A DNA stretch of 64,000 bases from an uncultured Pseudomonadota bacterium (GTDB taxonomy: Bacteria; Pseudomonadota; Alphaproteobacteria; RF32; CAG-239), in the NCBI GenBank assembly GCA_949298065.1, contig CASFUZ010000004.1, positions 98,456 through 162,455 of the forward strand, given 5' to 3'. The notes beneath the pieces are model-generated. The model searched no databases. It worked only from the letters and a program-made list of their open reading frames with translations, and was not told the origin of the DNA. This document shows positions 26,008 through 34,562 of the stretch, in pieces (position 1 is the stretch's first letter; each line of letters opens with the position of its first letter). Made by a program: the position numbers and the translations under genes.

Positions 26008-27315
26008 CTAAATAGCTTTTTTCTTTTTAGATGGGATTAGTTTCAAAAATTCATCAATAGAGGATTTATAATAAAAAACGCGATTTCCTCTTTTAACAAA
26101 TTTGATTTTATCAGGAAATTGGCTTCTCATTGTACGTAATGACGCTTCAGAATACCCTAAAATTGCAGCTGTAGCTCTTGGAGATAGTAATTCGCCTTTT
26201 TCATCATCAATAATTGTTTGAGTGCTTAATTCATGGGCTTTTTGCTCCCACATTTGCAGTTCATTTTTAGCACGTGTGCAATAACATTGCTCAAGTGCAG
26301 CTATTAACGTTCTGATTGAAATTTCAAAATCTGGTATTCTTTGAGGAGAAAAATCAAAATGTTCAGCATCCATCTTTAAGGGAAATTTGCAATCGGTAAA
26401 ATAAAAGGTATTGTTGAACGTAATATAAGAAAAATTTACTCGTTCAGGAAAGACTCTTCTAAAAAAGGCTACTTTGCTATTAAATTGAGCCCCTTTGAAA
26501 CTCCATACATAGCGAAACCAATCATCATTTTTAGAGATGTCTAATGTATATTGATTAAATAAGAAAGCATATCCATATGTTTTGATGTGTTCAAAATTGG
26601 CATTTTTTAAGAAATTAGTATCTTCAAAATGTGTGGTGCCATTAAAATGAGAGCCTTTAAATGAGACATCATTTTCAAAAACAGAATTTCTAAAATCAGT
26701 ATTTCCGATGAATAAGCATTCTTTGAAAGAGACGTTAGATTTAAAATGCATATTTGATAAATTTAAATTATGAAATGTACAGCGATAAAATGTTATATCT
26801 CGATATTGGTATTCACCATTGTTTTCCCGATACCTTGATTTTCCAAATAGAAGTTTAATATTCGCTAAGAAAATATCTGTAAAATCTTTTTCATTGAATT
26901 CTATAGGTGTATTTTTTTGTTCTTGTGCTATATTTTTAACCTCAGTATTCGTAATTTGAGAAGGATTATTAAATTTGCTTTCAATATAAGTATCTATATT
27001 TTCAAAAGGACGTTTAGGCATAGTAAAACGTCGTTCAAAAAATTTTTCTGCGGAAGTATCATTATTGAGCATCTGGGTTAAATCATCTTGAATATGTGAT
27101 AATTCCAAATGTTCTTGTTCTTTTAAGTAGGTAATTGCATTTTGTATTTTTTGTTTTTCTTGATTAGTAAAATAGCTCCTCAATCCTCGATGAGTTATTT
27201 TACGAGCAAGTTCAATTATCAGATTAATATCTTCATTAGGATTTTGAGCAGCAAGCTTGGTTAAAGTGCTTTGTAAAATTAGAATTTCTCGGTAATATGG
27301 AGTGTCTGGAGCCAT
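26008..27315 (-). CDS. Pentapeptide-repeat protein with excisionase-like HTH
   Basis: A 435-residue protein with three parts. Residues 1-140 are helical and charged. Residues about 165-330 hold pentapeptide-type repeats with phenylalanine every fifth position (ITFYRCTFHNLNLSNMHF, VSFKECLFIGNTDFRNSVF and similar). Residues 380-430 form a MerR/excisionase-like winged helix (LSPRATAAILGYSEASLRTM, then FVKRGNRVFYYKSSIDEFL). Pentapeptide proteins mimic DNA shape or form membrane-linked scaffolds, and the C-terminal module normally recognises DNA. The combination is unusual. It may be a regulator or DNA-mimic of the island; I do not recognise a named family. Confidence 0.8.
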   Translation of the reverse strand: MAPDTPYYREILILQSTLTKLAAQNPNEDINLIIELARKITHRGLRSYFTNQEKQKIQNAITYLKEQEHLELSHIQDDLTQMLNNDTSAEKFFERRFTMPKRPFENIDTYIESKFNNPSQITNTEVKNIAQEQKNTPIEFNEKDFTDIFLANIKLLFGKSRYRENNGEYQYRDITFYRCTFHNLNLSNMHFKSNVSFKECLFIGNTDFRNSVFENDVSFKGSHFNGTTHFEDTNFLKNANFEHIKTYGYAFLFNQYTLDISKNDDWFRYVWSFKGAQFNSKVAFFRRVFPERVNFSYITFNNTFYFTDCKFPLKMDAEHFDFSPQRIPDFEISIRTLIAALEQCYCTRAKNELQMWEQKAHELSTQTIIDDEKGELLSPRATAAILGYSEASLRTMRSQFPDKIKFVKRGNRVFYYKSSIDEFLKLIPSKKKKAI

Positions 27316-27633
27316 TTTATACTATTTCCTATGATATTTATTATAAGATATCGAGTCATATCGTTGGAATCAAGCCATAAAATGAACAAAGGAAAATATT
27401 ATATCAAATCTCTAGCATCCATTGTTGTCTCAAGGATTGGCAAACATTGTTCAAAGTTTGCAAAAGGTTGGAATTATTAGCCTTTATAAAACTTTGCAGA
27501 ATGTTAGAAAACTTTCTAAAATAAAAGTCATTACAAGAGCTCTTCTGAGGATAGGAACTCCTATCATAGAACCACAAAATCTACAAACTTTACTATAATC
27601 TATCTTTAATTCTAACAAATTTTTTTCCATATT
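27316..27633. other. Intergenic gap without a recognised gene
   Basis: These 318 bp hold no gene that I can support. A short perfect inverted repeat (GATAGGA-AC-TCCTATC) lies at 27550-27565 and could be a regulator site. The left part presumably carries the promoter of the pentapeptide-repeat gene. Confidence 0.5.
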
Positions 27634-27894
27634 TTATTTCTTGTTAATTATAGCAAGACATCGTTTTTTCTTATTGCTATCAGAAATCCGATAGCAAATC
27701 CCTTGTTGCTGTTTTATTTTTGCCAAACAGAAATTTTTATCATCAAAATTTGATATACGGTAACAATACCCCTCATTATTTTTGGTTTCTGCCAAACAAG
27801 CATATTTCAGGTCTAAATCAGAAATATCATAACAGTTTGCCAAACAATTATCTGCAATTATTAAGTTTACTAATACAAATAAAAAATTTTTCAT
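27634..27894 (-). CDS. Small secreted Cys-repeat protein
   Basis: An 86-residue product with a signal peptide (residues 1-19, cleavage after CLA or LAN) and three tandem repeats of about 22 residues, each of the form CY-x-IS-D-x6-CLA. The six repeat cysteines are regularly spaced and likely form one disulfide per repeat. It starts 11 bp after the lipoprotein gene and is the last gene of the three-gene envelope operon at 27634-30158. Function is unknown. Confidence 0.75.
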   Translation of the reverse strand: MKNFLFVLVNLIIADNCLANCYDISDLDLKYACLAETKNNEGYCYRISNFDDKNFCLAKIKQQQGICYRISDSNKKKRCLAIINKK

Positions 27895-27905
27895 TGCAAA
27901 ACACC

Positions 27906-28676
27906 TTAAATATCCTTCAATTCATTCAAAACATTCTGAAGATGCTCTTGCTTTTCAGCTTCCTGTCTACGTTTTTCTGCTTGTTGCAAAGCTTTACGCT
28001 TGGCTTCTTCTGCTTTTTTCTTCAAGGCAATTTGTTTATTTTGTTTTTTTATTGCTTCGGCTGTTCCTTTTAGCTGACTGTATAATGCATCATCATTATT
28101 AATTTTTTTAAGAACTTCTACCAAACCTTCTTTGTATGCAGACAAATATGCTGCTGCCTGAACCTGATTCAGACTATATCCGTAATAACAGGCAACGAAT
28201 TTCCAGTCTCGAACAACAGCATTATATTCTCTTAAATGTTTACCTTTTTGGTCATAAACATCAGCAATGACTTTGACCGTATATTCTTCTGTACCAAATG
28301 GATAACCGATTAAATTAAGAGTTCCCATAGATAACATAGAAGGAAGAGAACCGAACAGTGTCATTAAGCGCCCTTGTTTTCTGTTTAAAACATTTTGTGA
28401 AATAATAATATTGCCGATATAATTATCACTATTACCAAGTTTTTTTATAATCTCTTCATTAACATCATGGGCAACGGTTTTTAAATGTTGTTGTTTGTTA
28501 TCAATTTGAGCCCTTTCTCCAACATTAGTCTGGGTGATAACATAAATGTTATCAGGAACATTCAGAGTAAATTCATAATCCTGATATTTAAAAGGAGTTA
28601 TATCTGTCTGATAATCTTCCATTGTAATGGAACGACAAGATGTTAAAAACAACATCAAAAAAAGTATTTTTTTCAT
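27906..28676 (-). CDS. Lipoprotein with C-terminal coiled coil
   Basis: A 256-residue lipoprotein: the signal ends in the lipobox LTSC (cysteine 14). A folded domain (about 30-200) with GYPFGTEEYTVKVIADVYDQKG follows, then a long charged coiled coil of Ala, Lys, Glu and Arg (about 205-256). It is 3 bp after the ankyrin-thioredoxin gene and 11 bp before the Cys-repeat gene. No family is recognised. Co-expression of three exported proteins suggests an envelope complex. Confidence 0.75.
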   Translation of the reverse strand: MKKILFLMLFLTSCRSITMEDYQTDITPFKYQDYEFTLNVPDNIYVITQTNVGERAQIDNKQQHLKTVAHDVNEEIIKKLGNSDNYIGNIIISQNVLNRKQGRLMTLFGSLPSMLSMGTLNLIGYPFGTEEYTVKVIADVYDQKGKHLREYNAVVRDWKFVACYYGYSLNQVQAAAYLSAYKEGLVEVLKKINNDDALYSQLKGTAEAIKKQNKQIALKKKAEEAKRKALQQAEKRRQEAEKQEHLQNVLNELKDI

Positions 28677-28679
28677 AAA

Positions 28680-30158
28680 TTATTCTCCTTCCATTAATTT
28701 TTGTAATGATTCTTCTCCTCCGTTCCATCCTGTAAGATATCTTCCAATTCCATTATTGTTTCGTATTAAAATTACAGGATTATGATACCTTCCTTCGGAA
28801 ATATATTGCCCTATAGCTGATGACGATAAATATTTAATTTTCAAAGATGCATAATGTTCTACTATCTTTTCAAACATTTTCTTCCGTAGTTGGCAACTAT
28901 CACATTTATCAGTAAATATAATCAACTCATCAAAATTAAAATTACCTAATAATTTTTCAATTTCTTTATATCCAAACTCTTTGGCATACCGATAAGCACT
29001 CCACCCTTTATCTTTTGATTTGTACATATTTGCTTTATGCTCTACTAATTTTTTTGTAGCATAGATATTATTTTTGATAGCTGCATACATAATTGCAGTT
29101 CTTCCTTTTTTATCCAACTCATTCAGATTAGCATTTTTATTCAGTAATAAATCAAGAAACTCATTATCTTGCCGAATAACGGCATACATCAACGGCGTAT
29201 AACCATTCTTATCAATTACATCAGGAGAAGCTCCGAGCTTAATAAGCTCTTGAGCAAAATCCATATCATCTTTTAGAAAGTGAGCAACAGGATGTTCTTT
29301 GTCAATTTTAATTGCATCTAAATCCGTCGAGGATGATAAGAAAGCTTTAATACTTTCGATATTTTTTGAAGCAACCGCATTTTGTAGAGCATCTAAATTT
29401 CTTACACTAAAATCAACGCTGTTGCTACTGACGTTATTATCTAAGGTAATAGCAGGGATATTTAGCTTACCGATTCTTGGAGATTTGAATTGAACATGAA
29501 GCTGAATCAGCGAGTTATTATCATTTCCTGCACAAGAAAAGCTATTATCAACGATTTCAAAATGGCTATTATCTAATGTTTTTTTAACTTTTTCTTCCAA
29601 TATCTTGCAATCTACATCTGTACCAGTCCATTGAGCAAGCAAAGAAATGTTCTCATTTTTTTCATAAACAGGCTTAGATATATCAAGAACTAATTTTGAA
29701 GGAATTTTAGGTCTATAAGGTTGAGAAGAATAATAATTTTTAGAAGAATTATTAACATTTTTATTCTCCTTTTTTTCGGAAGCTTCTTCTAAAGCTTCTA
29801 TTTCTTCCATTGCCCTATCTACATCTTCTACACCGAACACAGCACACATCATAGTGTATCTGTTCAGAAGGCCAAGATATTGCTCCCATAGTTCTTCGCC
29901 CATTGATGCTTGTAGTTTTCTTGCTTCACTGAGGGCTAATAAATTTAGGGTCTCAACATTCAATTTTGTAAAAACTGTTAGCCAATCATTATAATGTTTC
30001 ATATCTTTCACATGCTTAGATATTCCATTATACACACATTTACAAGCAGTAGAAGGACCATTATCATTATTACAATAAAGTGTCATAAATCTATGTTCTT
30101 CACCACATCCTGAAAGACACAGAATAACAATGAAGCAAAAAATTATTTTTTTTAACAT
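28680..30158 (-). CDS. Ankyrin-repeat lipoprotein with thioredoxin-like C-terminus
   Basis: A 492-residue lipoprotein: the signal ends in LSGC (cysteine 18). The N-terminal part (20-250) has cysteines and no known domain. Ankyrin repeats are at about 260-405, with the canonical DKNGYTPLMYAVIRQDNEFL and DKKGRTAIMYAAIKNN units. The last 85 residues resemble a thioredoxin or glutaredoxin fold, beginning DELIIFTDKCDSC with a CxxC active site and a YHNPVILIRN segment in place of the cis-proline loop. It is the first gene of the operon. A redox-active, protein-binding surface lipoprotein is inferred. Confidence 0.8.
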   Translation of the reverse strand: MLKKIIFCFIVILCLSGCGEEHRFMTLYCNNDNGPSTACKCVYNGISKHVKDMKHYNDWLTVFTKLNVETLNLLALSEARKLQASMGEELWEQYLGLLNRYTMMCAVFGVEDVDRAMEEIEALEEASEKKENKNVNNSSKNYYSSQPYRPKIPSKLVLDISKPVYEKNENISLLAQWTGTDVDCKILEEKVKKTLDNSHFEIVDNSFSCAGNDNNSLIQLHVQFKSPRIGKLNIPAITLDNNVSSNSVDFSVRNLDALQNAVASKNIESIKAFLSSSTDLDAIKIDKEHPVAHFLKDDMDFAQELIKLGASPDVIDKNGYTPLMYAVIRQDNEFLDLLLNKNANLNELDKKGRTAIMYAAIKNNIYATKKLVEHKANMYKSKDKGWSAYRYAKEFGYKEIEKLLGNFNFDELIIFTDKCDSCQLRKKMFEKIVEHYASLKIKYLSSSAIGQYISEGRYHNPVILIRNNNGIGRYLTGWNGGEESLQKLMEGE

Positions 30159-30433
30159 CTAAATTCTCCTATTTCATGTACGATACACAAACCAACGATT
30201 GTGTCCTGTCTATTATTTCTTATTTAAGAGATAATAAAAAATTTTTTCAAAAACTCTTTGAATCTATTGATTTTCTTGGCTTTAAAATAGTTGTGACATA
30301 TTTGAATAAAATAAAGATAATAATCTCGAAAAAGGGTTGATTTTATCGTTCCTTAAAAATGCCCATTTATTTCATCATAATTTTTTGAAATTAAAATAAA
30401 TATATGAAAATGGATATATAAAAAGGAAGCAAG

Positions 30434-31039
30434 ATGGCAGTAATAGCATATATAAGGAAAAGCTCAGGCAAACAAATTTATGAACACCAAGAATATGAAA
30501 TTAAGGAATACGCAAAAAAAAATAACCTCAAAATAGATAGATGGTTAGAGGAAAGTATTTCTAGCCGAAAAGAACTAAAAAATAGAAAGTTAGGAAAATT
30601 ATTAGATGAATTACAAAAAGGAGATATTTTAATTGCAACTGAAATTTCTAGGCTTGGAAGGTCATTACTAGAGGTTATGGGAATATTGCAAACCTGTTTA
30701 ACAAAAAATTGCCAAGTTATAACTATTAAAGAAAATTATCATCTTGGCAATGATATTCAAAGTAAGGTTTTAGCTTTTGCTTTTGGACTTTCTGGCGAAA
30801 TTGAAAGGTCTTTGATTTCTCAAAGAACTAAATGTTCTTTAGAGGCTAAAAAAGCTGCTGGAATTAAGTTAGGAAGACCATTAGGCGCTGAATCTAAAAA
30901 GCTAAAATTATCTAAAAATACAAAAAAAATAAGAACTTTGCTAGATAACAAAATTCCAAAAGCGCAAATAGCTAGAATTATGGGTGTGCAAAAGGTGACT
31001 TTAAGAAGGTTTATCAAACGAATGGGGTGGAATGATTAA
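30434..31039 (+). CDS. Serine recombinase, Mpi/invertase-like
   Basis: A 201-residue recombinase with the catalytic serine in AYIRKSSGKQ (residue 10 or 11), the ISRLGRSLLEVM helix, GEIERSLISQRT, and a C-terminal helix-turn-helix (QIARIMGVQKVTLRRFIKR). It resembles the invertases of the Mpi type, which flip promoters. AAAAGGAAG upstream is the Shine-Dalgarno. With the gene at 24052 this is the second small serine recombinase between the inverted repeats at 20076 and 35492. Confidence 0.92.
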   Translation: MAVIAYIRKSSGKQIYEHQEYEIKEYAKKNNLKIDRWLEESISSRKELKNRKLGKLLDELQKGDILIATEISRLGRSLLEVMGILQTCLTKNCQVITIKENYHLGNDIQSKVLAFAFGLSGEIERSLISQRTKCSLEAKKAAGIKLGRPLGAESKKLKLSKNTKKIRTLLDNKIPKAQIARIMGVQKVTLRRFIKRMGWND

Positions 31040-31090
31040 AAGGGCTAGAGATAATATTTTATCTTAGTACTATTTATCTCCATTTTTGAA

Positions 31091-31153
31091 ACAGTTGTCC
31101 AACCATTGTCAAAGCCATGATTTTCAAGGCTTGTTTTATGGTTGAGCAACTGT
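31091..31153. repeat. Long imperfect hairpin
   Basis: ACAGTTGTCCAACCAT pairs with ATGGTTGAGCAACTGT (two mismatches), and an inner AAGCC/GGCTT stem continues the structure. It lies between two convergent genes and may be a bidirectional terminator, though there is no T run; a recombinase or replication site is another option. Confidence 0.65.
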
Positions 31154-31159
31154 CTGGGG

Positions 31160-31651
31160 TTATGGTTTTTGAGTTGCTTCCAAAGAATAAAATGTCTGAC
31201 AAGCTAACCGATACCAGAAATGATACCGCTCAGGATACAGCATCGGTTTAAGCGTTTCACGAAATTTTGGGTCAAATTTTGCACGATATAACAATCTGTT
31301 GCCTGCTCCGATATATATGCGGTGCCAGTCCTCCAGATTTTCATAGCTGCAAATTCCGCCATCTCGAATGTAGTAGCTTCTTATAATAGGAAATATCTTA
31401 ATCACAGCATCAAGCAATTGTTTATCGTCAAAATCCGCCACATAAGCACGCAAAACACCTCGGCGATTAACCAAAAACTTGGTGGCATTGATATACCCCA
31501 TGGCACCATATGTTGTCACCTGAGCAAACAAAATCTCACCCTTGGTCAGTTTATCAACGGTTTTTAAGCTCAATTTTTCAAAAAGCGCACCCCAGATGTA
31601 GGTTCCTAAGACCTCATCACCCTCGTCATCATTAAATTTTATTTCTACCAT
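31160..31651 (-). CDS. Protein of unknown function
   Basis: A 163-residue soluble-looking protein rich in aromatic residues (YHFWYRLACQTFYSLEA at the end). No signal, no membrane segment and no family recognised. It overlaps the gene upstream by 20 bp, so the two are probably coupled. GC content looks higher than the rest of the island, suggesting a separate source. Confidence 0.7.
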   Translation of the reverse strand: MVEIKFNDDEGDEVLGTYIWGALFEKLSLKTVDKLTKGEILFAQVTTYGAMGYINATKFLVNRRGVLRAYVADFDDKQLLDAVIKIFPIIRSYYIRDGGICSYENLEDWHRIYIGAGNRLLYRAKFDPKFRETLKPMLYPERYHFWYRLACQTFYSLEATQKP

Positions 31652-32204
31652 GCACCATCCTTTTGTTCATCAGAAGCTCAAACTCATAGCGTAGTAAACT
31701 GAGCGTCAGCTGGATAAACGGATATTTCTGACGAATATTCACTTCCAGATGACATCCAACCCATTTTTGTACTTCAGGCTCTGGTTTGCCAAAGCTTATG
31801 TAAACATAGTCAAAAAAAGACAGGCTCTTGCGATTATCACGACTCGTTAGGTAAGAATTGTTGCTTTGGTCGCTGTCAGCGATTTTCCAAGCACCACTTT
31901 TTAGGTGAAACTGCATATATGTATCGTCCCAGAAATACTCATCTTTACCAACGATATCGACGCTTTTGTTAATAAGCCAGACCGTTAAGCCCAATAATCC
32001 TATACGAAAATAGTGACCGCTAAAATCAAAAATAAAGAGCTCTTTCCAATCGTAGTTAAGTCGTAAAGACCATTGCAAATAATAGTTTTTCCAAACAAAA
32101 ACTATCAGCTCAAGTTCCAACCATCTCTTCTCACGATAGCAATAAAAATTGAGAATATTTCTCCAAAAATGCCGTTCTTTAACTATGTATCCATCTGTAA
32201 TCAT
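31632..32204 (-). CDS. Protein of unknown function
   Basis: A 190-residue protein with many aromatic residues and one hydrophobic stretch (IGLLGLTVWLI, about 70-80), otherwise soluble. No family recognised. It overlaps the downstream gene by 20 bp and follows the lipoprotein gene by 52 bp on the same strand, so these three may be one operon. Confidence 0.7.
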   Translation of the reverse strand: MITDGYIVKERHFWRNILNFYCYREKRWLELELIVFVWKNYYLQWSLRLNYDWKELFIFDFSGHYFRIGLLGLTVWLINKSVDIVGKDEYFWDDTYMQFHLKSGAWKIADSDQSNNSYLTSRDNRKSLSFFDYVYISFGKPEPEVQKWVGCHLEVNIRQKYPFIQLTLSLLRYEFELLMNKRMVHGRNKI

Positions 32205-32256
32205 GAGTTTCCCTATTGCATTGTTTCAACGATTTTTCGGGCTAATTCCACAGCAT

Positions 32257-32844
32257 TCACCCAGAGGAATTAAAGCAGAATGTAGAATCAAGGCCTTTGG
32301 GCTCATCCAATAACGTCAGCAACGCATATTGTTGGTTAGCTGTTGCAAAATGTCCGACAAAGGTTGTAACAATTTCTTTGCTTTTGGCCGATTTATAGTC
32401 TGTTGACGTTAGTCCAGAGGCTTTTACATCTTTCATATAAAGTTTGCGCGCATTACCTTTGACGACATTCAGCCTCAGCTTGCGTAAAGTCTCGTCATCG
32501 GTTGATTGAACAAAATCAACATAATCAGCAATCAGCTGCTGTGGATTAGCCCTGCCTTTATGATGTAACCAGGGGCTAATGTTCTTGGGTCGATACAGGT
32601 AATCCTGAATATAGTCATAATTCTTATGTTTGCTGACAGATACAGCATTTAGAACCGTTTTGTCGCCCATATTTATCAAAACCAAAGCACCGCCACGAGT
32701 TTTGAATTTCTTAACCGTTTCTTTCAAAACGGTTGTTTGTTTCTGGCAAACTGTCAATGACATGTTGCAAATTTCATAAGTTTCTGTTTTATGCGCACAA
32801 CCTGTCAACAACAGCGGAATCAATACCCAAGGCAGCTTTTTCAT
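32257..32844 (-). CDS. Lipoprotein of unknown function
   Basis: A 195-residue lipoprotein: KKLPWVLIPLLLTGC gives a clear lipobox with Cys16. A following segment (RGGALVLINMGDKTVLNAVSV) weakly resembles the ALV.LD..TGE.LA strand of transpeptidase-like proteins, but the catalytic motifs are absent. The start at 32844 (ATG AAA AAG) has AAGGATG about 8 bp upstream; longer in-frame ATGs reach 32886 but have worse spacing. It heads a possible three-gene unit with the two hypothetical genes downstream. Confidence 0.75.
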   Translation of the reverse strand: MKKLPWVLIPLLLTGCAHKTETYEICNMSLTVCQKQTTVLKETVKKFKTRGGALVLINMGDKTVLNAVSVSKHKNYDYIQDYLYRPKNISPWLHHKGRANPQQLIADYVDFVQSTDDETLRKLRLNVVKGNARKLYMKDVKASGLTSTDYKSAKSKEIVTTFVGHFATANQQYALLTLLDEPKGLDSTFCFNSSG

Positions 32845-32910
32845 AACGTTCATCCTTCTGAAAACAATGGCCTGAGCCCTATACATAGGCCTTCTTATTA
32901 TATAAAAAAA

Positions 32911-32941
32911 CTTGCGACAGACTTAACCCGTCTGTCGCAAG
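32911..32941 (-). terminator. Perfect hairpin with T run on the minus strand
   Basis: CTTGCGACAGAC pairs exactly with GTCTGTCGCAAG around TTAACCC. On the minus strand it is followed by seven T. It would end transcripts from the HTH gene at 33314-33814 about 370 nt downstream, leaving room for a non-coding tail that holds two repeat hairpins. Confidence 0.75.
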
Positions 32942-33053
32942 CTCAAAACTCTATATTTGTTTCTATATCTGAAAATATACTATCTAATTTTGATGCTGTC
33001 AAATACAAATCACCAGGTAAAAATATAAAGATTCTTGTAATAATTGTTAGCAA

Positions 33054-33112
33054 CCTTTGAGCCACGGTTTGTAAAAAGTTGGGCGATACTTTTTAACACC
33101 GAGGATATAAGG
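33054..33112. repeat. Island hairpin repeat, copy A
   Basis: A stem-loop whose 5' arm is CCTTTGAGCCACGGTTTG... and whose 3' arm complements it through AAAAAGT/ACTTTTT, GGT/ACC and CCTT/AAGG. Copies B (33152-33209) and C (35834-35888) share the plan CCTTT..ACGGT..AAAAG-loop-CTTTTTA..ACCG..AAAGG with differing bases in paired positions. It is non-coding. Confidence 0.7.
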
Positions 33113-33151
33113 TGATAAACAATAGTTCACCTTTTAGAATATTGTCGGTCA

Positions 33152-33209
33152 CCTTTGGAAACGGTTTGTAAAAGTTGCTTTTTTACTTTCTTATACCGTT
33201 TCTCAAAGG
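33152..33209. repeat. Island hairpin repeat, copy B
   Basis: The clearest copy: CCTTTG-GAAACGGT and ACCGTTT-CT-CAAAGG are the outer arms, with AAAG/CTTT inside. It stands about 40 bp after copy A in the 370-bp gap before the HTH gene; a small hairpin (GGTGA...TCACC, 33111-33131) separates them. Confidence 0.72.
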
Positions 33210-33313
33210 TCTATAAACAAATGCTCCTTATTTAGGAGAATAAATTAGATGTTTCATAAAATTAGAATCTTTAGTCATATAATAAAACCAACCATTACTA
33301 TAGAGATTCTAGA

Positions 33314-33814
33314 TTACTGAGGAATATTGATTTTTTGTTCTTTTGCTTGTTTTATAATTTCATCTAATTGTTCTGGAGTACAACCATTCACATAAAAAAT
33401 ATACTCCAAATCCCAAACTCGTTTTCTTACTTTCATTAGCTCGTCCTGGAAATATTCATTATCCCTGTTTGCTCTAGCTAATTGTTTCTCATATTCTATA
33501 TGCCAATTTTTGTGATATTCCATCTCTTGTTTTAAAACTTTTTTATCCACATCTTGCATATTTTCAAATAATGGTTTATATTCTTTCCCTGAATATGAGA
33601 GATATCTCCGCCCGTGTTCATCAACTTGCTTAATCAAATAGCCTTTACGTATAAGAGTATTTATCATCACTTTGGCTGATGCTTCTGTTAGGTCAAGAGC
33701 TTGAGCAATCTTGTCATTTTTTGCAAAAAACTTATGGTTATTATTAGTTTTGAACTTTACATAATCTATCAATAAACGTTGTGTAAGAGAAAGTTCAGAT
33801 TTACTTCTACTCAT
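33314..33814 (-). CDS. Winged-helix protein with coiled coil
   Basis: A 166-residue protein. The N-terminal 75 residues form a winged helix (SLTQRLLIDYVKFKT, then KNDKIAQALDLTEASAKVMINTLIRKGYLIKQ with the wing DEHGRRYLSY). A charged coiled coil follows (about 95-150). ATG 33814 with AAGGAG 6 bp upstream is the start; an upstream frame to 33841 lacks a ribosome site. It lies between the hairpin repeats and a set of iteron-like repeats, so it may bind them. A replication or regulatory protein of the element is inferred only. Confidence 0.75.
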   Translation of the reverse strand: MSRSKSELSLTQRLLIDYVKFKTNNNHKFFAKNDKIAQALDLTEASAKVMINTLIRKGYLIKQVDEHGRRYLSYSGKEYKPLFENMQDVDKKVLKQEMEYHKNWHIEYEKQLARANRDNEYFQDELMKVRKRVWDLEYIFYVNGCTPEQLDEIIKQAKEQKINIPQ

Positions 33815-33867
33815 CTTTTTCTCCTTAATAAATGTTTGCAAAAGTATTTATCTGGGAGAATCTGGAA

Positions 33868-34010
33868 ATTTATATTTCCGCAAATTGAGAAGAAAAAATT
33901 TCATATTTCCTAATTTACCAAAATGAAAATGTATATTTCTTAAGAATGAATTGCTTATTTCTACGAATGAATCTGTATATTTTCCTAATAGGAAGTTTAT
34001 ATTTCCCTCT
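33868..34010. repeat. Iteron-like TATATTTCC repeats
   Basis: Six variants of TATATTTCC or CATATTTCC occur at about 33871, 33902, 33932, 33955, 33976 and 33998, all in one orientation and 21-31 bp apart, directly upstream of the winged-helix gene. The following stretch to 34120 holds two copies of the palindrome-like TATTATAATAG. Such arrays serve as operators or as replication iterons. The rest of the gap to 34562 shows only AT-rich sequence and one hairpin. Confidence 0.65.
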
Positions 34011-34203
34011 GTAAAGCTGTAAACCATTGATATACAAGGGATAGAAGAGAAAAAAACATCGCTATAATAGTATTATAATAGATAAAAAAAAAGAACTATT
34101 ATAATAGGCATAATGAAAATAGTTTTTTTTCTTTCCCTGCTAAAATAGAAAAGAAATTAAATCTGCTGATGGCATTTTTTGTTTGCCTCACTTATACAAT
34201 AAA

Positions 34204-34229
34204 AGTCCAATATCTTTTTATATTGGACT
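34204..34229 (-). terminator. Hairpin, possible terminator of the DUF805 gene
   Basis: AGTCCAATAT and ATATTGGACT form a perfect 10-bp stem around CTTTTT. On the minus strand a short T-rich tail follows. It lies 330 nt after the DUF805 gene. Confidence 0.5.
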
Positions 34230-34562
34230 CAACCATTTACATAGGAAAAAGAGTAATTCTTTCTATATAGGTATCTATTTAATCAATGGAAATTTATTAA
34301 AACAAAAACTGGGATTAAGAATCGGATTAAATCAATTTCCTCTAACATTTTAATAGCTTCCGATTTATTCAGCGTTTAACGTTAACAGACGTGATAATTA
34401 TAATACATCTAATTTATCTGTTAAGCAACTACCTATATTGATGCCTTATTCTTTGATTCTGTAATAATATTCTTTAATATAATAAAAAATTTTGATTATT
34501 TAATGGAAATATAGGAGGCTTTATTAGCCCCCTATATAAATTATTTTGTGAAAGATTTTAAT

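Noticed and set aside
32257..32844. Transpeptidase (penicillin-binding) fragment
   Set aside because: Only one strand is similar; SxxK and KTG motifs are absent.
33868..34010. Possible CRISPR array
   Set aside because: The repeated unit is only 9 bp with uneven spacing and no cas gene is in the window.
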